A stretch of 38,169 bases of DNA from Haplomitrium mnioides (taxonomy: Eukaryota; Marchantiophyta; Haplomitriopsida; Calobryales). Shown here piece after piece: positions 20,834-32,394 of this stretch. The notes beneath the pieces are model-generated. The model was not told the origin of the DNA. It searched no databases and saw nothing but the letters and a program-made list of their open reading frames with translations. A program made the position numbers and the translations under genes. The stretch spans positions 62,246 through 100,414 of the forward strand of contig JBNGIS010009619.1 of assembly GCA_049999725.1 (NCBI GenBank), written 5' to 3'. Each line of letters starts with the position of its first letter. Positions within the stretch are counted from its first letter, which is position 1.

Positions 20834-23800
20834 ATGCCTAACTCCTAGATTTACATCACTAGATTAGGATGAGGTAAGGTTTCCCGATGATCGGGCTATC
20901 TAGGGATACTCTTGGTCGTAGTGGTAGTGAAGTCCACCAGGACGCAAGGGATCGTGAGGGTGCTTCTTCCCTCAAGACCGGCTTAGGACCTGCAAACAAC
21001 TTTTTGGCATATGGGTTTGTCTTTTGGGTCAGGAATAGTAACTCATAACTGAAAAGAAATAATTCAAATGCGTCTGATTTAAGATGTTTGACAAGGAAAG
21101 ACAAAACAAGACATGCATAACTTGAAAACACATGCATTCACAATATCAGGACCAACACTTTACTGAATTCATGTGTAACCAATAATCACTGCCAATACAC
21201 TCTCAGATTGTTTGACTTCCCCTGTTTGGGCATAACTCCTCAATTGTGAACTTCTCTAACTCTTTACTCTCATCACAACTCTAGGGAAATGGCAAGTTCC
21301 CTTCTTCACTCAACAGACTATAACATACACTCACTCCTACACACCCAAAATGGTTTATTGATACCCCACATTAACTTCTCTGAAATACCGAATACAAGAC
21401 AGATTCTACCAAATGGACAAGGACTGAACACACGCACAAACATACAACAACAGTGGTTTCAATTTTTGATTACCTTAGCTACCAGCCACATAACCAAACC
21501 TTGGGTAGTAGTGTGCCATCATGAACCCGAGATCACCCATGGAAAGACTTCTTCCCTAACATTGAACTTCAAGATTCTTCCACCTCTCTATGGCCATGTT
21601 CCTTCTCTGAGTTTGATCTCATCCTCCTCCTAGCTCTCTAGGTACTCTCCTCTATTGTCCAATCACCTCTCGCCATTCTTTTTTGCCAACCCAGCTCCTG
21701 TCCTTCCAAGCTCTGCATATACTGCCCACAGACCTCCCACAATCTCCTTCCAGACAACCACCTTGCCCTACTTCTATAATAACCTTTAAATAGTCTTGAA
21801 ACATCTATGGACTCCTCTACTCCTTCAATTCCCAAAAAAGACCACCCTTCTCTATTTCCTTGATACGTCTTCACATCACCGACTTGTATTTCTTTCTCAT
21901 GTCCTTTTCCTTTCTATCAAATCTTATCGGTCTTCCCTTTCACTCCTTAACAATCCCAACTGTAGTCAATTCTTACACAGACGGTGGTCTTTCTCCACTT
22001 CAGGTCGCACCTATGTAGGTTCTTGGGTTGATTTCGCCTACACCGTCAACTGACTGTCCACAGTCAACCACTTCCGAAGGGAACCGTCACTTTCTCATGC
22101 TTTTGTCGAAACACTCTCTCCTTGTGTCTGGACTTCTTCTCTGCAGGATCCGAACCTTCCATTTGAAATCAAATAACATGTCATTGTCTCTTTAGTTTGT
22201 CGTCTTCTGCGGTAACGTCCCAGTAGCACGTTTGTTGTTCATGTGAAGGTCACTCCTGGTTTGCATCCCTCTTGTATCCACCATATCTCGATTTGAACAT
22301 TTTCCTTGATAGAGCACCATCTCCTCTTCAACCAGTTCGAACTCCACATGGACCGCTTGCATCATCTACAACTTCCTTGCAGAATGTCCAATAGATAGTG
22401 GCAAGAAGCAACAATCGTGCTGATAGGAACATGGATGCATGGCAAGACGGCAATCAGAAACCTTCGCTTCTTCTCTTTCTCATTTACTTTTTCTTTGATC
22501 CTTAGGGTCTGATGTCCCTCTTGCCTCTAGCTGACCGTTGCTTCTATGTCCCAATCAAAATCCAGCAACGGTGGAACAGGTCAGCGAGCTCAGCTATGCA
22601 TTACTTACAACCCCATATTCCTTCTTCTTCAACCCTCCTACTCATGCAGACCTCGAGTCCTTCTTCGCAAGTCTCTACACAACTATCTTTGGCATGGGCG
22701 CCTCCCTACCAACATAGAATTTTCTTGCCACCTTTTGCGACAAGTTGGTTTCAAGGTGCACCTTGAATTTCAACATCGTCTGAATAAGTAGATGAGCTAG
22801 AGAGAGAGATGTGTTCTCTCTCCTACTGCCATCGGCCAAACGTGTTCTAGTTTCTATTGCGCACAGGCTCCTTCTTCACTCAATATAGCAGTTTGTACCT
22901 GTCTTGACCTCTATTCTTTCTTGCTGTAATCTCCCTTCCCACGTAGACCTGGAGCCCACTCCTTCGTGGCTACCACAACTTCTTCTCGCATTACCTTGAG
23001 ACTTGGGTGCTCAGTCTCAAATCGATTGACCGCTATAAGCTCCTATGTATGATGCGACCGCCATGCAAATGACCACCTTTGCCACTTCTAGAATTGACAG
23101 GTATGATCTGATTTTCTTCCTTAAGATTTCCTCATTGTAAAGAAATTAGACGATAGGCAGACGCGCTAATGGCACTACCACATCTCGGACCTGGACGCCC
23201 TTTTTCTTCCACCATGCTTCCACAACTAAATCTTCAAAAGCTGGCCACCACTCAAACTCCTTAGTCTTTCTCCCAAATTGACACAACATCGGAGAGATAC
23301 CCGATTACCCCCGAGGCGGCTAACATAAAATTTTCCAATGACAACCAAACGCTCTACTACCAATCTTTTCATGGTTCTGCCTCCTTGTCTCTAGCTTGAT
23401 ACCAAGGGGCTAAAATGTTCCTACCATGTGCATTCCGGTGGTTCAATAGCCTGGCAAGCAATCTCCCTCTGTCACTTCTGAATTCTGGGAGGTTGTTCCT
23501 TAGTCTTTCCTCTTCAATCATTCACGTCCATGTAGAACTACACATGCAAGAATTCCTTGAGCCTTGCATCTTGCTACATGAGCCTGTTGATTTTGCCCAA
23601 GATCTCCCAACTACTCCACAGATGTTCATCAAATTCCTTCTCAGACTCCTACAACAGTAATGGCTGGCTGATGACACCACATGGATCCAGTGCATCTTGC
23701 TCTACAACCATACGACAAACTCCCACTGCCGCAAAAATAATAAGACCAAGCCCTTTGTTGTTCTAAGTTGCTACATGCTACAGTGCATCCGCGTCATTGT

Positions 23801-24697
23801 ACCCATTCCCATACGAGACCCTTGATTCAGTTCTCTGCATTTGAGATATTTTCTTCCTTGATTCAGTTCTCTGCATTTGAGATATTTTCTTCCCGGTGTC
23901 CATTGTTCTCCTCTCCCTGCATGTTGCTGTTCCACTCTAGCTTGCAAATCTGCACTTGAGTCCTTCCTCAACTGACATGCAGGGTAATTGCGAGCTCTCT
24001 TGGCCATCAATAGAATAATCGAGAGTTCTCATTGCCACAATTATGAAAATAAAAACTGATCCCATGCTGTCTTCTTCTCTGATATGCATGTTGTTGTTCA
24101 TAAGTCAACTCTTTGTTCCGACATCCATATGACTTCCTCCCCTCCGAACTACTAACACGAATCCATATGTGCTTCCCACGCTGACATCACAGTCACTATT
24201 TTTTATTCCTCCTTCTGACATTGTCTGCTACTAGTCAGCCATGTTACCACGTCCAACAAAACATTCTGTCTTCCTTCTATTTCCTTCTTGCGCGCACTCC
24301 CCTTGCACCTCCTCAACCCAAACTTAGAAAATCATCTCCCAGACCATATCACCGAGAGCGGCGGCTCTCTCTTTCTCCTATCGACCAAAAAGCTTTCTCC
24401 ATAGTCCGGCGCCCAAGAAAAGGAGAACATGAGAGAGGCCCAAAAATTGAGCCTCCCTTTGTTCTTTATGTGACTCTAACTCCCACACGCGGGAGTTTCT
24501 TTCTTTCAATTTCCACCATTGGATCAACTCAATCTACTCCCTTCATTTTTAACCCCTTTTTCTTACTTGTCTCCTTGGTTTGGCTTGGTAGCTTAGGTTT
24601 AATATTAGTTAATTAATACTTTGTTCTTCTTTACTAACCCAAACAAATTCTCTATACACCACAAAACACAAAAAACATGTACTTGCAAACGTTTACA

Positions 24698-24699
<2 letters not shown>
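20834..24699. other. CT-rich (plus strand) noncoding block, possible retroelement leader or LTR
   Basis: The block is rich in C and T from about 21200 to 24650 and has open frames on both strands without recognisable domains. On the minus strand, TTGGTATCAAGC (about 23408-23397) resembles the tRNA-Met primer-binding site (TGGTATCAGAGC). It is preceded by AACATTTTAGCCCC, a context seen before the PBS of many plant Ty3/gypsy elements. No LTR pair was found. I see no gene. Confidence 0.35.
23821..23892. repeat. Perfect 36-bp tandem duplication
   Basis: Two copies (23821-23856 and 23857-23892) of a unit starting CTTGATTCAGTTCTCTGCAT and ending TTTTCTTC, identical at every base, so of recent origin. 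Confidence 0.95.

Positions 24700-24733
<34 letters not shown>
24700..24733. repeat. (AC)17 microsatellite
   Basis: An uninterrupted AC dinucleotide run of 34 bp. Confidence 0.97.
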
Positions 24734-24735
<2 letters not shown>

Positions 24736-25280
24736 CATTCACGTACAAATAGCGCATTTCTTTTCTTTTTTCTGCCGCAGTGATGCTCCTCCATTTTTTT
24801 CTTCAATTTCAACTATTCGAGTTGATGTCGATGTTGCCTGATCCATTTCTTGACCTGATTGGTACCTGTGATTAAGAAGACACATGCTATTCCTACAGTT
24901 GCGTTTCTAGATCCTAAAGAAGCTTTCCTTCTTTGAATATAATAGAAATTTTTTTTTAACTAGATCTTATAAAAGTCTTTTGGTTGCATTTCTGAGAATC
25001 TTTTGTCCTTCTGTATGGACAGTGTCCATTGTTTGCCATTTCTGCCATTTGCCTGCTTGATTTCTTCATTTTTCTCGATTTCGTCTTCCTTTGTCTCTCC
25101 TTGCGTGTGTCTTTAGCTCCCCTCCTGGACCCTAACAATATGAATAAAGCAAATTTCAGGTGAAGGAATTTTTTTTAATGAAAAAACTTGTAAATATCAA
25201 AAAACCAAATTTTTAAAGCAAAAATTTGAGAAAAAAATTTCAGTGCAAATAATAACAAGAACTCAGTAACGGTTGTTAAT
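24734..25280. other. No gene seen
   Basis: T-rich, then A-rich sequence. It has a minus-strand open frame of 60 codons (24956-25138) of Lys/Arg-rich composition that I do not regard as a gene. Confidence 0.4.
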
Positions 25281-25760
25281 CATGGCAGAGCTATATTTAT
25301 GAAGTGGAATTGAATTGGGGAGTTTTTGAAGAGTCACGGCAGAGCTAGTGAGAGCCTTATGTATGAAGTGGAACTGAATTGGGGAGTTCTTGAACAATCA
25401 TGACAGAGCTAGTGAGAGCTATAGTTATGAAGTGGAACTGAATTGGGGAGTTTTGAACAAGCACGATAGAGCTAGTGAGAGCTATAGCTATGAAGTGGAA
25501 TTGAATCGAGAAGTTTTTGAACAATCATGGCAGAGTTAGTGAGAGCTATAGCTATGAAGTGGAACAGAATTGGGGAGTTTTTGAACAATCACAGCAGAAC
25601 TAGTAAAAGCTATAGCTATGAAGTGGAACGGAATTGGGGAGTTTTTGAAAAACTACGGCAAAACTAGTGAGAGCTATAGTTATTGAGTGGAACTAAATTA
25701 GGGATTTTTTCAACAATCATAGGAGAGCTAGTGAGAACTTTAACTATGAAGTGATGTATT
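25281..25760. repeat. 64-bp tandem repeat, about 7.5 copies
   Basis: Unit starts fall at about 25281, 25335, 25399, 25462, 25526, 25590, 25654 and 25718. The unit contains GGCAGAGCTAGTGAGAGCTA, then TATGAAGTGGAACTGAATTG, then GGGAGTTTTTGAACAATCA. The first unit lacks about 10 bp and the last is the most diverged. The copies differ at scattered positions, so the array is not young. Confidence 0.93.
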
Positions 25761-25899
25761 CACATCAACTTCTGGGTAAAATATGAAGAATATTTCATCA
25801 TGAGAATGTGTGGAAGAATAGAAGAGGTTGGGTAGTCTATTTGAGCATGTGAAAGTGCAATGTTCATACTCCAAAAAGTGGCGCACTTGAGATGTTATA

Positions 25900-27460
25900 A
25901 CATATGAGATTAGAGCCCCAAGCTTTTGATTTCTACTATATCTATGAAAGAATGAGATAAGAGTCTTTTTTAATTTCTAGCAGATGATGACATGAGAGTC
26001 TCAATCTTTGGATTTTTAGAGCATCTATGAGACAAGTAAGAATGAAATAGTAGTCTATTTGGATTTTTGGAACATCTATGAGACAAGACATCTATCAGAC
26101 AAGGAAGAATGAAATATTAGTCTATTTTGATTTCTAGAACATCATGACATGAATATCTCAATTTGGATTTCTAGAACATCTATGAGACAAGGAAGATTGA
26201 GATAATAGTCTATTTGGATTTCTAGAACGTCATGATATGTCTTACGCTTTTGATTTCTAAAACATCTATGAGACAAGGAAGATCAAGATAATAGTATATT
26301 TGGATTTCTAGAACATCATAACATGTCTTAAGCTTTAGAGTTCTAAAACATCATGACATCAGAGTCTCAAGCTTTGGATTTCTCAAACATCTTTAAGATA
26401 AGAAAGAATGAGATAACAATCTATTTGAATTTCTAGATCATCATGATATATTGTACGCTTTGGGTTTCTAAAACATCTATGAGAGAAGAAAGAATAAGAT
26501 AATAGTCTATTTGGATTTCTAGAACATCATCGCATGTCATACATTTTAGATTTATAGAACATCTATGAGAGAAGGAAGAATGGGATAGTAGTCTATTTAG
26601 ATATCTAGAACATCATAACATGTCTTAAGCTTTGGATTTCTAGAACAACATGCCATATCGTAAGATTTTAATTTCTAGAACATCATGATTTGTGAGTCTT
26701 AAGCTTTGGATTTCTAGAACATCTTGGAGACAAGAAAGAATGAGATAATAATCTATTTAGATTTCTAGAACATCATGACATATCTTAAGCTTTTGATTTT
26801 TAGAACATCATGATATGAGAGTCTCAAGCTTTGGATCTCTATAACATCTATGAGACAAGGGAGATTGTGTTAATAGTCTATTAAGTTTTATAGAGCATCA
26901 TGACATGTCTAAAGCTTTTGATTTCTACAACATCATGAAGTGAGAGTCTCAAACTTTCGATTTCTAGAACATCTATGAGACAAGGAAGAATGAGAAAATA
27001 GTCTATTTTGATTTTAAGCCATCATGATAGTACTTGAGCTTTGGATTTCTAGAACATCATGACATGTCTGAAGGTATGGATGTCTGGAGCATCCTTCCAT
27101 GAAAGTCACAAGCCTTGGATTTGTAGAGCATATATGAGACAATGAAGAACGAAAAAATAGTCCAATTGGATATCTAGAACATCATGCCATAAGAGTCTCA
27201 AACTTTTGATTTCTAGAGCATCTATAAGGCAAGGAAGAAAAAGACAATAGTCTCTTTGGATTTCTAGAACATCTATATGACAAGGAAGAAAAAGATAATA
27301 GTCTCTTTGGATTTCTTGAACATCATGACATGTATTAAGCTTTGAATTTCTAGAGCATCATAGCATGTCTTAAGCTTTGTAGTTCCAAAACATCATGATA
27401 TGAGAGTCTCAAGCTTTGGATTTCTACAACATCTCTCAAAGAGGAAAGAATGAGAACAAC
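25900..27460. repeat. Compound satellite array rich in TTCTAGAA
   Basis: Two alternating units share GGATTTCTAGAACATC. The short unit continues ATGACATGTCTTAAGCTTT. The long one continues TATGAGACAAGGAAGAATGA and then GATAATAGTCTATTT. There are over thirty GATTTCTAGAACATC-like words, diverged by point changes. I count twelve exact TTCTAGAA and one TTCTTGAA by eye. TTCnnGAA is the core of a heat-shock element. No long open frame is maintained. Confidence 0.85.
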
Positions 27461-27739
27461 TGCTACTTTGAACCATGAACTGCTAGTGGGTTCCTGTTTC
27501 ATTTGGCATTCGCAAAAACCAATTTTTGAAATTTTAGCATCCAAAATCATGAATTTGACAATAGTAGTATTCGTTTGCAAAAAAAAGAAGTAATTTTATA
27601 TATCAAAATTGCTTATTTCAAGTGCCCAATGTATTGAAAACAAATTTTTTTATGAGAATTTTGTCAAAATTTCTTTCATAATTTCTTCTTAAAAAAGCAT
27701 GAGCATCACCGTAGGGATTGTTAAAGCTTCTTTGCACTT
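27461..27739. other. No gene seen
   Basis: AT-rich spacer between the satellite and the palindrome-word array. Confidence 0.4.
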
Positions 27740-28060
27740 GGAATGTTGAAGCTCAAACACGTGTGGAATGTTGAAGCTCTTACGTACATGAACTTTGAAC
27801 TACAACCCTAAAGTGTATGCGCAAGAGGATTGTTGAAGCGAAATTGTGAAAAGACTGATAAAGCCTATGCGCACATGGACAACTAAAGCTCATGTGTAGG
27901 GACAACTTAAAGCCTAAGCACGCTTTGTTTGATAAGGTCCATGCGTGCATGGAAAACTGAAGCCCACGCAAGCTTGAACCACTAAAGCCATTGTGCACAT
28001 GGACAACTGAAGCTTGGGCAAGCACAGACTACTGAGTACTTGGACGCAAGGATTGCTCAA
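27740..28060. repeat. Palindrome-word array beyond the 3' end of copy B
   Basis: Words such as CTATGCGCACATGGACAACT, CCATGCGTGCATGGAAAACT and GTGCACATGGACAACTGAAG recur at intervals of roughly 40-60 bp with the linker TGAAGC or TAAAGC. They are the same CATG-YRYR-CATGG word as in the introns, with a different linker. Confidence 0.7.
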
Positions 28061-28093
28061 GCCTTTCCAAGATAGGACTCCAAGAACTCATGA

Positions 28094-28330
28094 TTGAAAA
28101 AAACTTCAATAGAAATTGAAAAAAAAAGGAGCTTCTATGCTAGCATTGAATTTGTTGCTAATTTTTATGAAAACCAGTACGTTTTTTTCAAAAATAATTT
28201 TGTACAAGAAATTTTATCGTTAAGAAAACACTTCTTAAATTGGATTTGGAATGCAACAAGAATGAAGACGAATAAAATAATATTTTGTGAAGAAAATACT
28301 TTATTATATACAAAAGTTACATCCGTCTGA
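28094..28330 (+). CDS. Small convergent reading frame at the 3' end of copy B
   Basis: 78 codons, counterpart of the minus frame 20041-20262. The alignable core (SIEFVANFYENQYVFFKNNF) lies about 160 bp beyond the copy B stop codon on the opposite strand. The last part overlaps the C-terminal exon of copy B. Lys/Asn-rich, no signal peptide or known domain. It could be noncoding 3' flank. Confidence 0.35.
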   Translation: MKKTSIEIEKKRSFYASIEFVANFYENQYVFFKNNFVQEILSLRKHFLNWIWNATRMKTNKIIFCEENTLLYTKVTSV

Positions 28331-29689
28331 TGCTACATCCCTATCCTCTTCAAGAGGAATTGTCTCATCTAAATCAATTTCCTTAGAAGCTTCAGCATTT
28401 GGAGTAGCTAGAGAGTCATGCTTAGACTTTCCAGTCCCAGAAATTGCAATAGAATTGCTAGAAGCACCAATAATACCAAGAGAAACAGGCTCCTTGTGGT
28501 ATGCATATACTATCTGTGATTTTGTCACATCAAATGGCAAAGAAACCATTATCAAAACCTTCTAGAGAATATAGATAGACTAATATCTATTATATTCGAC
28601 AACGATGCAATTTTGCATCAGCTTCAAAGCATAGATAAGGTTTGTGTCAGACCTAGAGAAAACTCTTTAAGATCCAATCTTGCTCTGTTGACAAATAAAA
28701 AAGTTATATAAAGCCTGAGGCTTTTGATAGACATTCACAAGAGCATCATCTTCTAGATGTTTTAGCTTAGCCAAAGTTGTTGAGCAGCTAAAATACATGA
28801 TTTGTCAAGGACGATCACTTGCATCATCGAATTGCAAGTTGAAGAGCTTCATGCTCTACTTGCCCTCCTTTGTCCAGTAGACCACGGTCTAGTACTCGTA
28901 GGCGTGAGTGATTCTAGGATCACCCGAATAATGAATATTATTCTTGCCCCTGTAGTAACAAAAACAAACACATGAGACAAAGGAAAGAAAGTAAAGGAAA
29001 AATAAAATAGACAACTATCAAATGAAAAAAATAAAAATGCAACTTACTACATGTCATGATCAATGGCACAACAAACCTCTTGTAGAGCATCCTCAACAAT
29101 GCCAAATTGTTGGGAAGAATGGATAACAACAAAAGACCAAAATTCAGAAGTTGTAATCGCGGAAAAATAAAGAAACCATGTCAATATCATTCTTTGTAAA
29201 GGGTTTTGAATCATCATGCTTGCATTCTTTAAGGTTATAACCGTAAGAAATATCAGCAACAACTAAAGTGAAACATCTTAGTTTCACTAAACCCTTCAAC
29301 TGTCATGCATTAGCCTCCTTGTGGACTTGATAAAATGCCACATTGAGTCCATCGACATAGGACATTAAGTCCTCATCTTGCTCTTCATGCCCTCCTTTGG
29401 TTGGAAGGGCATCAACTTCATTTTGTTGTCTTCCCTTCCACTCTCTTGCTTTATGGCAATGGAGTAGAAAAGCAAGAGGGTAGGAGACAAGAGTTGAGGT
29501 TTGGTATTCATTAGCAAGGGCTTCCTTGACCCCCAATTTCTTTTCTCCTTTAGCAGTGGCGATCAAGTTTTTTGCCAGCTATCGTTTGAACATTTAGTCG
29601 CCCTATAAAGAGCAAAGAGAAATAAGTTAAACAAGAACAACAAACAAAAACTTTTAGTCAATAGCAAGGAGAGACTAAGTTTTTAAGTG

Positions 29690-29805
29690 AGCAAGGACTT
29701 GAAGGCCATGTGCGCATGGACTGTCGAGTCCAAGTGAGTAGGGACTCAAGAGTCCATCCGCACAAAGACTCTTGAGTCTATGCATGATTGGACTCTCAAA
29801 CCTTT
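29690..29805. repeat. Palindrome-word array in an intron of copy B
   Basis: It contains CATGTGCGCATGGACTGTCG, GGGACTCAAGAGTCCAT and AGACTCTTGAGTCTATGCAT. It lies in the intron that corresponds to 18432-18791 of copy A. Confidence 0.75.
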
Positions 29806-31449
29806 CAAAGCAAATTGAAAAAAAAAAATTAGAACCAGAATTGAAAAAAGAAAAAACACTTACAAATAATTTCTCAAAACTTGAATAAAACGATGATATC
29901 TTCAACTCTTCGGTGTGGATGGGATGCTCTATCCTTGCCTCTTCCCATGTTTTGCAGTACACCTCCAAGCAAAAAGACTTCACCATCACCGCCAAAACCT
30001 TATGTCTTTCAATTCTCGAGACATTTCTTCGATTGAAAGCTCTCCATTTTCAACATGTTTCAAAACAAAAAACAATTATTGCATCAAGAAGACCCTAAAG
30101 GGACCTCCACGGTGTCCACTTCATGTCTTCTATTCTTAAAGAGCCTTTGGCCTTTGGCTTTTGGCCCTTCATGGTGTTCCTCTCCCACATCAAAAAAATG
30201 CTTTGTTGTAGCTCCCAGAGCTCTCTACTTATGAACGCTAGTTGGAACCAATTGTCTTTAGAAGTGACGGTCTTCTCAAGAATAGACTTTGGCTTTATCT
30301 CCAAAGTCTCTAGCACTAACTCCCTTTCTAGTTTTGGGATGACTTCATCCCACTCTCCATGTACTTTTGATGCCAATATTCGACCTTCTGAATTTATGTC
30401 ATTTCCAATCTGTATGGTTGGTCATAATTGTCATATGTTGTGAAAATAAAGGCTTCCATTTATGTCAAGGCCATATACACATAGCAGTTGCAGAGCAACA
30501 ACATTGGATTTTTCACTCTATATTTTGTGACTTAAAGCTGCCTTGCGATAGCACTATACTTGCCTCTTGCAATCTTGTATCTGCACTTGTCATGGTTTCT
30601 CATATCAAACTTTGACTTATCCTTCAACCCGCACTTCGGGTCTACCACAACAATAAAAAAGTTGTGCGCACATTTATTTGTGAGCATTCTCTGCACTAGA
30701 AGCTCTACAAAGTCTTCATTTAGCCTTCTAATATGGAATGACCCCTAGTTGTCCATTCCAGGTTTGGGAAGAATTAAATTATCTAAGCTAATGATGATCA
30801 TTTTCTCATGGACTCTGCATCACTGGATGGTAGACTCCTGATCTTATTCTTGTCTTCCTTAGACACTGTCTGAGGATCCACCTGCTCTTGCTCCTAGAAT
30901 GTCCGAATCCCTTTGTGAGTTGTTCTTTTTGATTTGGAGGTTGGAGACTGAGTTGGCTCCGACTCTTTTTCCTTGTTTGAGCTGTTGAAGATGACGAGGC
31001 ATCAAAAGACAAATAGATGGGAGATGGGGAGGGTGTCGGCTCCTCCTCAGAAGGTGGTGGAGGCATTGGCTTTTTCTTTGGTGGTGTCTGCTTCTTCTTT
31101 TTTGGAACCTCGACTAGCTCCAGCTCTTTTCTCTTTTTTTGCAGCAAACGGTCCACCTATTGCTGCAATAGTCATCATAGTCGCACTTGGATGCAACACA
31201 AGTTGTTGGATGTGTACTTCTATTTTGACTTTCAAAAGTTTGATTGAAATCACAAACTTTATGAAGTCCCTCTCTACTTGCTTTGCGTCCGGGTAGGCGT
31301 TGACAAAGTCTGACAAGTATTGAGAGAACTGGAGAAAACAAAACAAATGTCAATGACTTGACACAAACAACTTTTATTAGCTTAGTAAGGGACAACGAGC
31401 ATTTCAAGCTTTGAGCCACGCTTAAGGTTGTAGTGTAGTTCATCACGTA

Positions 31450-31535
31450 CGAACTTGGGAGTCTATGCACGCATGGACTCCTGAGACAATGTGTACATGG
31501 ACTTATGAGTCCATGTCCGCATGGACTCTTAAGTC
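31450..31535. repeat. Palindrome-word array in the first intron of copy B
   Basis: It contains GAGTCTATGCACGCATGGAC, TGTGTACATGGACTTATGAG and TCCATGTCCGCATGGACTC. It lies between the N-terminal exon and the exon starting at 31328. Confidence 0.8.
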
Positions 31536-31936
31536 AAAGAAAATAGAAAACAAATGAAAATTAGTTTTTTGATCTTTCCTTGTCGTTGTTGCAGGCCATC
31601 TGCATATCCTTTGCAAATATGTTTGTCGGCTTCATCTCGTTGCAACAAAATCTTTTCTTTGAGGCCTTCAAGAGGGTAATGCTACCCTCTGATTGCATAA
31701 GCAGCCCGATGTGGGCTTTTGGTCCCTCTCAAGTCATGGTTATTTGGACCAAAAGGCCATGTTGCATTTTTCACCTTCACCAAAAAAAGGTAAAGGTAAT
31801 AGTCAATGTCTTTTATAGCTCCACAACAAACTAGCCATTTGTAGTCTAGTTTTTGTGGCTCTAAAACCTTCAAAACATCTGAATAATGATAAGGCTCTAT
31901 TTGCACTGGTTTGGAAGCATTGACCTGTGACGCCAT

Positions 31937-32190
31937 ACTCTTGAAAGTAAAAACTAGTAAAATTTGAGGGCGAAAATGTAACGAACAAAAGTTTAGAAAA
32001 ATCAAAAGGCTGAAAATGGAAAAATAACAAGAAATCAAAAAACTGATAACAATAAGAAAACAAAAATTGGAAAGTGAACTTGAGACATTGGAAAGAAACT
32101 TTCTATTACTGCTTCTTTTATATCAAAATTTCAAAAAATACATTTTCTTGCCAAAAAATGATTCGTAGATCTCTTGACATGTAGGTTTGC
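31937..32190 (-). promoter_or_regulatory. Promoter and 5' leader of gene copy B
   Basis: TATAAAA at 32122-32116 on the minus strand. The region matches the copy A leader, including TTTGGCAAGAAAATRT and AAGTTTCTTTCCA. Homology stops at about 32190, next to CAAACCTACATG. Confidence 0.55.
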
Positions 32191-32394
32191 ATGGTGCAAA
32201 AAATATTAGTACATAAAATATTGCTTGTTTTCATCTTTTCAATTTTTTTTTTCATTTTCTTCACAAAAATTTCACAATTTTGTCGTTTTGTGAATTTTTT
32301 TCAAAAACATATATTTTTGGTAGGCCGTTCCAAGTTGAGAATATTTGTTTAAATACTTTCTTTAAATGGTTTAGTTTATGTTTTTATTTTTTCA

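Larger units (their letters stand above)
28304..31936 (-). pseudogene. Unrecognised multi-exon gene, copy B (less decayed)
   Basis: The ATG at 31936-31934 opens MASQVNASKPVQIEPYHYSD. The blocks follow the order of copy A: VLKVLEPQKLDYKWLVC; after an intron ending TTCTCCAG, the exon from 31328 with QYLSDFVNAYPDAKQVERDF; a basic Pro-rich stretch (TPPKKKPMPPPPSEEEPTP, about 31090-31030); CRYKIARGKYSAIARQL (about 30590-30540); VLETLEIKPKSILEKTVTS (about 30315); GELSIEEMS (about 30045); ARIEHPIHTEELKISSFYSS (about 29935). Introns 29863-29603 and 29047-28950 are GT-AG and sit at the same codons as in copy A. The last exon ends DRDVASDGCNFCI, TAA, with AATAAA at 28305-28300. Isolated stops and frameshifts (for example near 31810 and 30540) suggest a pseudogene. 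The family is unknown to me. Confidence 0.65.

Noticed and set aside
21289-24616. Many open frames of 60-131 codons on the plus strand
   Set aside because: CT-rich sequence gives Ser/Leu/Pro-rich translations. Overlapping frames are equally open and no domain is seen.
24956-25138. Lys/Arg-rich 60-codon frame on the minus strand
   Set aside because: Composition only; no neighbour, start context or similarity supports a gene.
25900-27460. CRISPR-like regular array
   Set aside because: Units are contiguous and diverged with no unique spacers, and the setting is a plant nuclear genome.
31017-31247. Gly/Ser/Phe-rich plus-strand frame of 76 codons
   Set aside because: It is the mirror of the Pro/Lys-rich coding stretch of gene copy B on the other strand.
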